A stretch of DNA of 64,000 nucleotides. Origin: Zhongshania aquimaris (GTDB lineage: Bacteria > Pseudomonadota > Gammaproteobacteria > Pseudomonadales > Spongiibacteraceae). Numbering within the stretch: position 1 is the stretch's first letter; the number at the start of each line of letters is the position of its first letter. The translations under genes and the position numbers were made by a program. This document shows positions 1 to 8,821 of the stretch, piece by piece. The notes under the pieces were generated by a model. The model worked only from the letters and a program-made list of their open reading frames with translations, did no database searches and had not been told where the DNA came from. The stretch is from NCBI RefSeq assembly GCF_019312595.1, contig NZ_JAHWDQ010000004.1, positions 248,001 to 312,000 of the forward strand, in the 5' to 3' direction.

Positions 1-422
1 ACAATACTGCCACCGCCTCCGCGCCTCATATGAGGAACCACCTCTTGGGTTAAATTCAATGTACCGAAGAAATTGACGTCCATCGGCTTTCGCCAATCGT
101 TTAAATTTGCGCTATCGATTGTTGAAAATGTACCGGGGTCATATGCACTATTGATAAGTACATCGATACGTCCGAATTTTTGATAGGCGCGGTCAGCCAA
201 TGACCTGCATGACTCTCTATCCGCTATATCGGTGGCCACGCAAAGTATTCTCTCACCATCTACACCCTGAGCAACCAAGTCCGATTTCAACACATCGAGC
301 TTTTCTTGTGTTCTTGATGCGAGAACAACATTTGCGCCTTCAACTAAACTCAAGGTAACCAACTTACAGCCTAAGCCAGGACCAACCCCGGATATCACAA
401 CTGTTTTATTCTTGAGAAGCAT
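1..422 (-). CDS. SDR-family oxidoreductase, partial (C-terminus beyond window)
   Basis: An open frame runs on the minus strand from an ATG at 422 to the window edge, giving about 140 residues of N-terminal sequence. It begins MLLKNKTVVISGVGPGLG, a Rossmann glycine motif (GxxxGxG) of classical short-chain dehydrogenases/reductases. The acidic patch after the NAD(P) fold (TDIADRES) and the fourth-strand region (INSAYDPG, in place of the usual NNAG) fit the family. The catalytic Ser and YxxxK lie outside the window. The gene diverges from the CoA ligase at 738 across a 315-base promoter region, so it probably belongs to the same catabolic regulon. Substrate unknown. The SDR call is firm. Confidence 0.85.
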   Translation of the reverse strand, partial: MLLKNKTVVISGVGPGLGCKLVTLSLVEGANVVLASRTQEKLDVLKSDLVAQGVDGERILCVATDIADRESCRSLADRAYQKFGRIDVLINSAYDPGTFSTIDSANLNDWRKPMDVNFFGTLNLTQEVVPHMRRGGGGSI

Positions 423-737
423 AGCGGCATAATCCCCACATAATTATTATCGATAGCACGCCCTCTTACCGAGGCGCCCAAAAAGTATGCTCACAACCAT
501 ATCAAGCCGAAGATGTTAATAACTCATTCGATGAGATGAAGAATTGAGAAAATGATCTACCAAAAGCCCTCTTGACGAGGCGAAAAGTACATCGAGGAGC
601 AGACCAGCTGTTTATGTGCGGCGCGATCAAAGGTACAAACCGATGTAAAAATGCGCGAAGTTATTGTGTACAATGCCCCTGTAGCGCTTACCATCGCGTC
701 ATCACAGCGAATAGCGGCGAAAACCTCACCTTAATGA
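423..737. promoter_or_regulatory. Divergent intergenic region with a repeated CCTC-N5-GAGG element
   Basis: This 315-base gap separates the divergent SDR and CoA-ligase genes. It holds two near-identical 17-base elements at 460-476 and 566-582 (GCCCTCTTACCGAGGCG and GCCCTCTTGACGAGGCG). They differ at two central bases, and each is shortly followed by AAAAGTA. Each is an imperfect inverted repeat (CCTC-N5-GAGG). Two copies 106 bases apart between divergent genes suggest paired operators for an unlinked regulator. The repeats are read directly from the sequence; the operator role is inferred. No regulator gene is visible next to this cluster. Confidence 0.45.
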
Positions 738-2342
738 ATGAATCTTCTTAAAAAGCATCGAGCTAGAATCGATGAAAAGTATATAAGAAGGCTACTTCAC
801 ACAATGATTACTCAATCAAACTCTATTTATTCTTCATTTCGACGCGCAGTGTCGAAGAATAAGTCGAAGCTTGCCATTAGTTTCGAAGGGCGAGACTGGA
901 CATTCCAATCTCTGGAATTAGGAATTGGACGAATCTGCAACTACCTGTCAGACAAGGGTTTCAATAAAGGTGACCGAATAATTTCATTCGGAAAGAATTC
1001 AGATACTTACATCATGTTTTGGTTAGCATGCGTAAAAATGGGCTGCATTCACATACCGGTCAATTACTCACTAACCGAAAAAGAGTTGCGCTTCATTATA
1101 GATAATTCCGGCGCGTGCGGAATCTTCTGCGATGAAGAATACCTAGAAAAAATATCTTCCATAGCCGGGAAAGTAGCTCTTAAATACTATGGGCTATTAA
1201 ACTCACGGTCTCAGGACAGCCAAAGCTTGATCAACGTTGCTAAGGCGTATAGCAACGAGTACTTCGACGAAGTCGAGTCAAATGAAAATACCCTAGCGCA
1301 AATTATATACACATCGGGTACAACGGCAGATCCAAAAGGGGTAATGCACACACATCGATCCCTCATGTCGCAGTATATTAGCACTATCATTGAATTAGAT
1401 ATTAAGCCAAACGACAAAATGCTTGCCGCTCTGCCGCTGTATCACTGCGCGCAACTTCATAATTTTAGTATGCCGTGCCTACTCATGGGAGGCACAAATT
1501 ACATTCTGCGCACACCAGTTGTTAGCCTATGTTTTGACACTGTTGAGCAACACGGAATCACGTCGCTTTTCTTTCCGCCCTCAGTGTGGACTACTTTCCT
1601 AAAGGAATACGACCAACAGTTTAGTAGGCTTACCACACTCGTCAAGGCCTACTATGGCGCATCAATTATGCCCCAAGAGGTGCTGAGCAAAATAACTCAG
1701 CTACTGCCAAAAGTCGGCTTCTACAATTGCTATGGCCAAACAGAAATCGCCCCCTTAGCTACCGTTCTGAGACCAGAGGAGCACGAGTTAAGACCAAGCT
1801 CAGTTGGAAAACCTGTTTTTAATGTTGAAACCAAGCTAATGACGGACGACCTAAAGGACGTCGAGGTAGGCTGTGAGGGTGAAATTGTGCACCGCTCGCC
1901 ACAGTTACTCGAAGGCTATTGGAATAATGATCTTGAAACATCTAAAGCATTTGAAGGCGACTGGTTTCATTCAGGCGACATCGGTCGATTTGATAGTGAA
2001 GGATATCTTTACATTGTTGACAGGAAAAAAGATGTCATCAACACCGGTGGTGTTGTGGTATCCAGCAGGGAAGTCGAGGAAGCAATCTATCATCACGAGA
2101 ATGTTCACCAGGTAGCGGTTATTGGCTTATCTGACACTAAGTGGATAGAGAAAATATGTGCCGTTATCGTTACAAAAGACGCAAAACATATTGATGAATT
2201 AAGCTTGAACAACTTTCTTAAAGTAACGCTCGCCCCTCATAAGATTCCCAAGTCCTATAAATATCTTGATCAGCTACCTACAAATCCAGCCGGTAAAATT
2301 TTAAAGCGCGAGCTTAGGGATATGTTCGAAATCACAGACTAA
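738..2342 (+). CDS. AMP-binding acyl-CoA synthetase (CoA ligase)
   Basis: ANL-superfamily ligase of 534 residues. Such enzymes adenylate a carboxylic acid and transfer it to CoA. The P-loop-like motif YTSGTTADPKGVMHTH lies near residue 195, YGQTE near 335, the ribose-binding HSGDIGRFDSEGYLYI near 415, and the C-terminal lysine region NPAGKILKRE near the end. The composition is closest to FadD3/medium-chain or alicyclic-acid ligases, but the substrate cannot be read from sequence. The start may be the later ATG at 804 (MITQSNSIYSSF); neither site has a good ribosome binding site. It is the first gene of a plus-strand run that continues with SDRs and a flavoenzyme, so it probably primes the substrate with CoA for that pathway. 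Confidence 0.9.
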   Translation: MNLLKKHRARIDEKYIRRLLHTMITQSNSIYSSFRRAVSKNKSKLAISFEGRDWTFQSLELGIGRICNYLSDKGFNKGDRIISFGKNSDTYIMFWLACVKMGCIHIPVNYSLTEKELRFIIDNSGACGIFCDEEYLEKISSIAGKVALKYYGLLNSRSQDSQSLINVAKAYSNEYFDEVESNENTLAQIIYTSGTTADPKGVMHTHRSLMSQYISTIIELDIKPNDKMLAALPLYHCAQLHNFSMPCLLMGGTNYILRTPVVSLCFDTVEQHGITSLFFPPSVWTTFLKEYDQQFSRLTTLVKAYYGASIMPQEVLSKITQLLPKVGFYNCYGQTEIAPLATVLRPEEHELRPSSVGKPVFNVETKLMTDDLKDVEVGCEGEIVHRSPQLLEGYWNNDLETSKAFEGDWFHSGDIGRFDSEGYLYIVDRKKDVINTGGVVVSSREVEEAIYHHENVHQVAVIGLSDTKWIEKICAVIVTKDAKHIDELSLNNFLKVTLAPHKIPKSYKYLDQLPTNPAGKILKRELRDMFEITD

Positions 2343-2382
2343 AAGTAACTTCATCCTATTTAAATAAATAACTATACGGTTT

Positions 2383-3132
2383 ATGACGATGACATCTTCA
2401 ATACATAACAGCCTAGATTTCAACTTTACTGGTGCAGATATTCTTGTCACTGGCGGCACCAGCGGTATCGGTCTATCAATTGCCAGGAGATTCCAGGCCG
2501 CCGGCGCCAATGTCACGGTAACAGGAACGCGGGAATCCAAACTGGACTACACCGAATCGTTAGATGGTATGCATTACCGTCAATTAGTTTTAGAAAATCT
2601 GGATGATGTCACCGCATACGGGGAATCTCTTACAAAGCTCGACATACTTGTGAACAACGCTGGCAGAACGTGCGGGCTTGATGAATTTGAAAAAGAACTT
2701 TTGATCAATTTGACTGCCGTGCAGAAACTGACGACTGCGTGCTTTAACGCAATATCCAAAAGTCAGCTTGAAGGCGGCGGAAGCATCATCAATCTTGCAT
2801 CAATGATGTCGTACTTTGGTAGCCCGTACTTCCCTGGTTATGGCGCCGCAAAAGCCGGCATTGTGCAGATGACAAAAACCTATGGCGCAATGTGGGGCAG
2901 GAATAATGTTCGGGTAAATTCCGTCGCTGCAGGCTCCATAGCAACCCGCATGACAGAAAGCTATGTGAATGATCAAGCTGTATATGACCTCGTCGTCAAT
3001 AAAACACCCTTGTACCGCTGGGGTTCACCCGATGACATTTCATCAGCGGTTCTATTCCTATCAAGTTCTTCAGCGAGCTTTATTACCGGTCAAACCCTCG
3101 TCGTCGACGGTGGTTATTCAATAATAGATTAG
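2383..3132 (+). CDS. Short-chain dehydrogenase/reductase
   Basis: Classical SDR of 249 residues, the usual family length. Visible motifs are the cofactor loop TGGTSGIG (about residues 24-31), VNNAG (about 90), the catalytic serine in NLASMMS, the catalytic YGAAK and the C-terminal GQTLVVDGGYS. It starts 40 bases after the CoA ligase and is followed after 14 bases by a second SDR, so the two are probably co-transcribed. The likely role is NAD(P)-dependent oxidation or reduction of a hydroxyl/keto group on the CoA-activated substrate. An alternative start is the ATG two codons later (MTSS). Substrate unknown. Confidence 0.88.
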   Translation: MTMTSSIHNSLDFNFTGADILVTGGTSGIGLSIARRFQAAGANVTVTGTRESKLDYTESLDGMHYRQLVLENLDDVTAYGESLTKLDILVNNAGRTCGLDEFEKELLINLTAVQKLTTACFNAISKSQLEGGGSIINLASMMSYFGSPYFPGYGAAKAGIVQMTKTYGAMWGRNNVRVNSVAAGSIATRMTESYVNDQAVYDLVVNKTPLYRWGSPDDISSAVLFLSSSSASFITGQTLVVDGGYSIID

Positions 3133-3146
3133 AGAAGGTTTTTACT

Positions 3147-3905
3147 ATGAGTATTAAAAGATTTACTGGAAAAGTTGCTTTAGTAACAGGGGCCGCTTCT
3201 GGCATCGGAAAAGCTACCGCCTTGCGACTTGCAAGTGAAGGCGCAACGCTCATGCTTGCTGATATTGATGAAGAGAAGTTGTATCAGCTAAGAGATCAGC
3301 TACACGACAACACCGTTGATACAGCAATTTTTGACGCTACCGATAGCAAATCGTGTCGTGAAATAGTCCATAAAACCGTGAGTTCATTTGGACGAATCGA
3401 TGTCGTTTGTAACATTGCGGGAATCGCTGGCGCCTGGAAGTTGACAGAAACAACAGAAGACAAATGGCGGAAGATGTTCGCCATTAATATGGATAGCATT
3501 TTTGTCATTTGCCAAGAGGCAATCCCATTCCTTATTAAAACGAAGGGAAACATTGTCAACATGTCGTCAGTCGCATCATTACACGGGCTCCCCTATAACT
3601 CCGCATACTGTGCAGTTAAGGCTGCAGTGAATGGCTTCTCTAGATCAATTGCTGCTGAATTCGGCTCCGACGGTGTTCGCGTAAACACGGTTTCACCTGG
3701 TGGCGTAATGACATCAATCTTCGATAATTTCACTTTCCCTGAAAACGTAAACGATGAGCTTGTAAAACGCATGCTGCCACTTCCGAATGTACCATTAGCC
3801 CAACCGGAAGAAATTGCGGCGCTAGTAGCCTATGTCGCATCAGATGAAGCACGATTTATGAATGGTGAAAATGTCGTTATCGATGGCGGCCAGTCAACAC
3901 TTTAA
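3147..3905 (+). CDS. Short-chain dehydrogenase/reductase
   Basis: A second classical SDR (252 residues) in tandem with the one ending at 3132. Motifs are TGAASGIG near residue 15, CNIAG near 90 (Ile replaces the usual Asn), the catalytic serine in NMSSVAS, YCAVK for Tyr/Lys, and the C-terminal ENVVIDGGQST. A recognisable ribosome binding site (agagaagg) precedes the ATG. The two neighbouring SDRs differ clearly in sequence, so they probably act on different positions or in opposite directions rather than being recent duplicates. It lies just upstream of the flavoenzyme gene at 3922. Confidence 0.88.
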   Translation: MSIKRFTGKVALVTGAASGIGKATALRLASEGATLMLADIDEEKLYQLRDQLHDNTVDTAIFDATDSKSCREIVHKTVSSFGRIDVVCNIAGIAGAWKLTETTEDKWRKMFAINMDSIFVICQEAIPFLIKTKGNIVNMSSVASLHGLPYNSAYCAVKAAVNGFSRSIAAEFGSDGVRVNTVSPGGVMTSIFDNFTFPENVNDELVKRMLPLPNVPLAQPEEIAALVAYVASDEARFMNGENVVIDGGQSTL

Positions 3906-3921
3906 TTTTAGGAATTTAGTC

Positions 3922-6051
3922 ATGTCATCTCCACTGAGACACATAACATCCCAGGGCCAAATCGGCAAACTGGTTTTGAAGAACCGTATTATTATGACGC
4001 CAATGGGTTCAAATACGGCGGATGACGATGGCTTTTGTGGAGATAAAACTAAAAATTATTACGAAGCCCGTGCCAAAGGTGGTTGCGCGATGATTATCAT
4101 GGGGTCAGTTAGTATTGCCTGGCCCCAGGGTTCAGCGAACTGGAGGCACATAGCAATTTCTGATGATAAATATATACCTGGGCTATCGAACACAGTTAAA
4201 ACAGTTCATCAGAATGGCTGTTTAATCGCAGCGCAGCTACATCATGGCGGGTTCATGGCAATCAATGACTCGGCGAGAGGTGATGCCATTCTATGCCCTT
4301 CTGCCCCCGTAGGTAGCAGCGCAGATGAGCTGACACCGTATATGACACCAGAGGAGTTAGATTCAATTTCGGCGCCGGCGCGCGAGCCATCATTTGCAGT
4401 TCACTACCAGGAAGCAAGCAAGAGCGACATAAACTGGCTTATCAATAAGTATGCCGAAGCTGCTCAGCGCGCTAAAACCTGTGGCTTTGATGGGGTTGAG
4501 ATTCACGCCGGCCATGGCTACATCATTTCTTCATTTTTAAATCCTGCGGTAAATAGAAGAACTGATGAATACGGCGGGTCTATTGAAAATCGCTCCAGGC
4601 TACTCATTGAAGTCATTCGCGCAATCAAGGAAATTAATGGTGACGACTTTCCCGTATGGTTCCGCTTCGATTCAGTCCATTTCACCAAGGATGGCATTAC
4701 AAACGAAGATGCCGTTAGTACCGCCATACTCGCCTCCTCGGCAGGCGCCGATGCGGTTCACTGCAGCGCTGACGGAGACCACAACAAAGGGACCTGTTAC
4801 TCAGAAGGTCATTCTACCCATACTCCAGCTGGCTTTGTCCCGTTTGCACACAATGTCAAAAAGGCGGTTAAGGTTCCCGTCATTTGTCCCGGACGAATTG
4901 AGCCCGAAGTTGGTGATGCGTTAATCAAGGACGGCAAAATAGACTTCGTCACAATGGGTAGAAAGTTACTGGCTGACCCGGAACTACCGATTAAGATTGT
5001 GGAAAACAGGATGAAGGAGATTCGTCCCTGTATTTACTGCTACACCTGTATAAGCAGTATTTTTAAGTCTCAGCATATTCGCTGCGCAGTCAACGCAAGA
5101 ACTGGATACGAAGGCGAACGAAACATAATTGCCTCAGTAAGTCATAAGAACGTGCTGGTTATAGGCGGCGGGCCAGGAGGAATGGAAGCAGCCAGAGTGG
5201 CCTCCGAGAGAGGACACAAAGTCACTTTAGTTGAGAAATCATGTCGATTAGGCGGATCGGTTTTCTTTTCCGGCGTTTCTTACCCTCCTAATGGAAAGCT
5301 GGTTAAGTATCTTTCACACCAGTTAAGTAAATTAAAGGTAGACGTCAGGTTAAATACCATTGCTACGCCAGAACTCGTTAAGCACTTAAAGCCTGATGTC
5401 GTCATCGTCGCTGTAGGTGCCGCGAGAGAGACACCCAATGTTCCGGGAATCGATCTTCCTCACGTATTTGGTGGTGATGATATAAGGAACATGATAACGG
5501 GTGAAAACGCCGACGAACTATCCGGAAAGATATCCGCAACGACAAATATGATGCTGACACTTGGATCTAGCACCGGCATTACTGGCAACACCGAGCTTAT
5601 GCGCACAATGAGCAAAATTTGGATGCCCATAGGCCGGAAGATAGTCATGGTTGGCGGGGGCTTAGTTGCGGTTGAACTCGCCGAGTTCTTTGCGGAACGC
5701 AAAAGGGAGGTGACAATACTCCATGAAGGCAATGTCTTTGCCTCCGAAACACCCTTAGTTCGCCGATGGAGAAATCTCGCCGATATAAAGCAGCTAGGCG
5801 TTACTCTAATTCCGAATAGCACTCTGAAGTCCATCGCAAACTCCAGTCTTGTGTATACCAATGAAGGCGGGCAAGACCGCGAAATTTCAGCCGACAGCAT
5901 TATATTGACCTCGGGGGTTGTTCCTAATTTGTCTCTAGCTGATTCACTAGAAAGTATCGGCTTTGATGTGCGACTTGTCGGCGACTGCAAAAGCGTAGAT
6001 TACATAGAAGGTGCGATTCACAGTGGCTTCACAACTGCGATTGCATTGTAA
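3922..6051 (+). CDS. Old Yellow Enzyme/2,4-dienoyl-CoA reductase-type iron-sulfur flavoprotein
   Basis: Three-part flavoenzyme of about 709 residues. An N-terminal FMN TIM barrel carries HAGHGY and TDEYGGSIENRSRL. A 4Fe-4S cluster motif follows, with cysteines near residues 370, 373, 376 and 388 (CIYCYTC...RCAVN). C-terminal FAD/NAD(P) domains carry VIGGGPGGMEAA and a second dinucleotide motif MVGGGLVAVELAEF. This is the layout of 2,4-dienoyl-CoA reductase FadH, trimethylamine dehydrogenase and the bile-acid enzymes BaiCD/BaiH. It should reduce (or oxidise) a conjugated C=C bond. I chose the ATG at 3922, after AGGAATTTAGTC; the longer frame from 3862 would overlap the upstream SDR. The exact substrate is unknown. 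Confidence 0.9.
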   Translation: MSSPLRHITSQGQIGKLVLKNRIIMTPMGSNTADDDGFCGDKTKNYYEARAKGGCAMIIMGSVSIAWPQGSANWRHIAISDDKYIPGLSNTVKTVHQNGCLIAAQLHHGGFMAINDSARGDAILCPSAPVGSSADELTPYMTPEELDSISAPAREPSFAVHYQEASKSDINWLINKYAEAAQRAKTCGFDGVEIHAGHGYIISSFLNPAVNRRTDEYGGSIENRSRLLIEVIRAIKEINGDDFPVWFRFDSVHFTKDGITNEDAVSTAILASSAGADAVHCSADGDHNKGTCYSEGHSTHTPAGFVPFAHNVKKAVKVPVICPGRIEPEVGDALIKDGKIDFVTMGRKLLADPELPIKIVENRMKEIRPCIYCYTCISSIFKSQHIRCAVNARTGYEGERNIIASVSHKNVLVIGGGPGGMEAARVASERGHKVTLVEKSCRLGGSVFFSGVSYPPNGKLVKYLSHQLSKLKVDVRLNTIATPELVKHLKPDVVIVAVGAARETPNVPGIDLPHVFGGDDIRNMITGENADELSGKISATTNMMLTLGSSTGITGNTELMRTMSKIWMPIGRKIVMVGGGLVAVELAEFFAERKREVTILHEGNVFASETPLVRRWRNLADIKQLGVTLIPNSTLKSIANSSLVYTNEGGQDREISADSIILTSGVVPNLSLADSLESIGFDVRLVGDCKSVDYIEGAIHSGFTTAIAL

Positions 6052-6099
6052 TTTTGTCTTAAGCTGAATCAACTACCATAGTGAAAAAGGAATTATTCG

Positions 6100-6546
6100 A
6101 TGGACTACAGTGACTACAATCAAGTAAGAAATTTAATTATGCGCTATGCCTACTATATCGATCACGGCGATATCGAAGGCATGTCACAACTATTCTCCCG
6201 CGCGACTGTACATTTCGAAGACGGGAAGATCATTGATTCATCTCCGACCGAAATAGAAGAACTATTTAGGGCATTCCTAAAGATATACCCAAATGGAACA
6301 CCGCGAACAAAACACGTCATTTCGAACTTGATTATAGAGCCAATAGAGAAAAATTACTGGACAGCAAAGTCTTACGTTACCGTGTTTCAGCAAACCGATG
6401 ACTTTCCCTTGCAGCCAATAATCACCGGTGAATACCACGATAAATTTGAGAAAGCGGGAAACTCATGGCGATTTGCAGAGCGCTACATTATCAACGATCT
6501 TTTCGGCGATCTTAGCAGTCATGGCAAGTACGAATATAACGTTTAG
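6100..6546 (+). CDS. SnoaL-like (NTF2-fold) protein, BaiE-like dehydratase/isomerase candidate
   Basis: Small 148-residue protein of the SnoaL-like alpha+beta cone fold. The motif RYAYYIDHGDIEGMSQLF near residues 15-32 and TKHVISNLII near 70-79 are typical, as is the C-terminal ITGEYHDKFEKAGNSWRFAE. Tyr16, Asp21 and His72 sit where the bile acid 7-alpha-dehydratase BaiE has its Tyr30/Asp35/His83 (from memory of the family). BaiE's Asp106 seems not to be kept. In an operon with a dienoyl-reductase-type flavoenzyme and SDRs, water elimination or double-bond isomerisation on a ring is plausible. Many SnoaL-like proteins have no known role, so the activity remains inferred. Confidence 0.75.
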   Translation: MDYSDYNQVRNLIMRYAYYIDHGDIEGMSQLFSRATVHFEDGKIIDSSPTEIEELFRAFLKIYPNGTPRTKHVISNLIIEPIEKNYWTAKSYVTVFQQTDDFPLQPIITGEYHDKFEKAGNSWRFAERYIINDLFGDLSSHGKYEYNV

Positions 6547-6566
6547 CTATAGGTTTGAGTTTTTCC

Positions 6567-7556
6567 ATGAAGAATATTATTGTAACTGGTTCATCTAGTG
6601 GATTTGGTCTAAATACATCAATCGCTTTAGCCGAAAATGGGTGGAATGTATTTTCATCCGTTCGAAACTTAGCAAGTGCTGACACATTACTTAAAATAGC
6701 GAAAGAACGAGGTGTTAGTGAGAGAATAAATGTAATAACAATGGACGTCACCGATGTCTCTTCCGTTGACAATGCGATAAATGAAATAGCTGCTATTACC
6801 AACGACCAAATCGACGCAGTCGTCAATAATGCCGGCTATTCCGTCATGGGAGCGTTTGAAGATCTTAGCGATGCTCATATCCGCAAGCAAATGGAAACAA
6901 ACTTCTTTGGAACGCTAAACGTAACTAAAGCGGTGCTTCCTGGAATGCGGAAGATGAAACGCGGCAGAATTGTCATCGTATCAAGTAATGCGCTGAATAC
7001 ACCTCACCCCTTGCTTTCGATGTATGCAGCATCTAAATGGGCACTTGAAGGGTGGGCTGAGGCATTACAAATGGAGGTTTCCCCCTTTGGATTAAGTGTT
7101 GTAGTCGTTCAACCCGGCGCACATAGAACACCCTTTGCTGAAAATGTTGTTTCGCTATTTCCCGATGATAGTGAATACAAACAGTGGATAGAATCCGCGC
7201 TACCCGGCATTTCAAATCTCGACTCGTGGGGACGCGATTCCCATCATGCCACTGCACCGATTCTCAATGCGGTAGAAGACCATGACCATCCATTTCGCAG
7301 TCAAATAGGTGAAGACGCCATTATTTTTGAGAAATTAAGGGGCGCGTTTCCATTTGAGCTCAGGGCTCATTTAATGCGTCTAATCGTCGGATTGCCATCT
7401 GACAATCAGTTTATCAAAAATGATGACGATTCAGATGAAAAACACGCATCAGCTACCACCGCAGACATACTGGAGACTGTCGGTCGCTCTCTCAGCGAAA
7501 ACAAGCAAATGTCTGCCATAGAAGTAACGAAACTTTTCGGACTCCTGGCCAAGTAG
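6567..7556 (+). CDS. Short-chain dehydrogenase/reductase, extended C-terminus
   Basis: SDR with an N-terminal TGSSSGFG cofactor loop, VVNNAGYSVMG near residue 88, a catalytic serine in VIVSSNAL and YAASK for Tyr/Lys. At about 329 residues it is longer than the usual 250. The extra C-terminal 80-100 residues, with DNQFIKNDDDSDEKH, are mostly helical and charged. Enzymes annotated as SDRs of the retinol/17-beta-hydroxysteroid type often look like this. The start is the ATG at 6567; an upstream TTG at 6555 is less likely. It follows the SnoaL-like gene by 20 bases, so it is probably in the same operon. Confidence 0.85.
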   Translation: MKNIIVTGSSSGFGLNTSIALAENGWNVFSSVRNLASADTLLKIAKERGVSERINVITMDVTDVSSVDNAINEIAAITNDQIDAVVNNAGYSVMGAFEDLSDAHIRKQMETNFFGTLNVTKAVLPGMRKMKRGRIVIVSSNALNTPHPLLSMYAASKWALEGWAEALQMEVSPFGLSVVVVQPGAHRTPFAENVVSLFPDDSEYKQWIESALPGISNLDSWGRDSHHATAPILNAVEDHDHPFRSQIGEDAIIFEKLRGAFPFELRAHLMRLIVGLPSDNQFIKNDDDSDEKHASATTADILETVGRSLSENKQMSAIEVTKLFGLLAK

Positions 7557-7591
7557 TCAGTAAGAAAATCATTTTTAACGAGGTTACCACA

Positions 7592-8563
7592 TTGAAAATT
7601 GACAGCGGAATCACCAACATTCTTAACTCAATGCCAGATTTTTCAATGCAGGATATAGCTACTGCCCGAGAGAATATGTTGGCGGGCACAGAGTTAATGA
7701 TAGCAAACGGAATACTTACCTCTATTCCTAATCGAACTGAAATCGATCCACGCCTGGATGTCTACGAACTGGCCTGCCCAAGCCTTATTGATGACTATCA
7801 GATTAAAATTAGACTCTACAAGCCGAAAGAGAGTAAATCCCCCGCCCCGGGCTGCGTGCTTTTTCACGGGGGAGCGTGGGTATTTGGCGATCTTAATAGT
7901 GAGCATGTGCGCTGCATGAAACTCGCGCTTGATTCATCTGCAGTGGTCGTGAACGTTGACTACCGCCTCGCACCCGAATATCCGTTTCCTATTGGAATTG
8001 AGGACTGTTACTCCGCGCTAGTTTGGACCGCTAACAATTCATCTGAGCTTAGCATTGACCCTGAACGCATTGCGGTTACAGGCGGAAGCGCAGGTGGCAA
8101 CCTTGCCGCCGGCGTATCCCTTATGGCTAGAGATCGCGATGGCCCGAAAATTTCGTTCCAAATGCTACTGTATCCCGTCCTTGATTATCAAATGCAAACC
8201 CAATCAATGATCAATGGTAGCGAGCTGCCCATATGGGATAGTGAGAAAACAAAGCACGCATGGGATTTCTACCTGTCACATGAAGACAAAGGCGCCAATA
8301 TCTCGCCGTATGCCTCGCCATCTCATGCGCAAGATCTACGTAATCTGCCTACTACTTATATTATGGTTGCCGAACACGATCCGCTTAGAGACGAAGGCAT
8401 ACTTTACGCAATGCGTTTACTCGCAAACAATATATCAACAGAGCTTCATGTCATTCCCGAAACGGTTCATGGCTTTGATCTTATGGGCTGCGGAGAGATA
8501 TCTGAGCACGCACTTCAACTTCAAGCAAATGCATTCAACCGCGTACTAGCGAATCCGGATTAG
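7592..8563 (+). CDS. Alpha/beta hydrolase, HSL-type carboxylesterase
   Basis: Hormone-sensitive-lipase (bacterial family IV) esterase of 323 residues. The oxyanion-hole motif HGGAW is near residue 92, the nucleophile elbow GGSAGGNLAAG gives Ser166, and the acid and base are Asp263 (EHDPLRDEG) and His293 (VHGFD). The start is TTG at 7592, supported by a GAGG eight bases upstream. It probably hydrolyses an ester or lactone of the pathway substrate or product in the cytoplasm; no signal peptide is seen. Two other HSL esterases in this window (43949-44857 and 50738-51652) have GESAGG and GDSAGG elbows, so they are not close copies. Confidence 0.9.
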   Translation: MKIDSGITNILNSMPDFSMQDIATARENMLAGTELMIANGILTSIPNRTEIDPRLDVYELACPSLIDDYQIKIRLYKPKESKSPAPGCVLFHGGAWVFGDLNSEHVRCMKLALDSSAVVVNVDYRLAPEYPFPIGIEDCYSALVWTANNSSELSIDPERIAVTGGSAGGNLAAGVSLMARDRDGPKISFQMLLYPVLDYQMQTQSMINGSELPIWDSEKTKHAWDFYLSHEDKGANISPYASPSHAQDLRNLPTTYIMVAEHDPLRDEGILYAMRLLANNISTELHVIPETVHGFDLMGCGEISEHALQLQANAFNRVLANPD

Positions 8564-8821
8564 TATAAAAATCAAAAAGTGAAATGCCATCGTCAGCCCG
8601 AATACTTATTAAACAAAAGACAAGAGATGAGCCAGAGCATTTGACCTTAAATTTGATTCGATTCATTCGTTAGTATGATGTAATTGACAGCGCTAGCCTT
8701 CATTATAAACGCTACGTTACTTAGCTTAGCAGTCCACTAGAAAATACGGCGCCCAGCACTTCCCCGGACACGGGATGATAATAAATCCAGGTGAAGCCAC
8801 CTCTCAAAATTAGGTAATAAA

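Noticed and set aside
5460-5990. A 176-codon minus-strand frame inside the flavoenzyme gene
   Set aside because: It is antisense to the NAD(P)-binding domain. The translation is rich in Ser/Ile with no domain.
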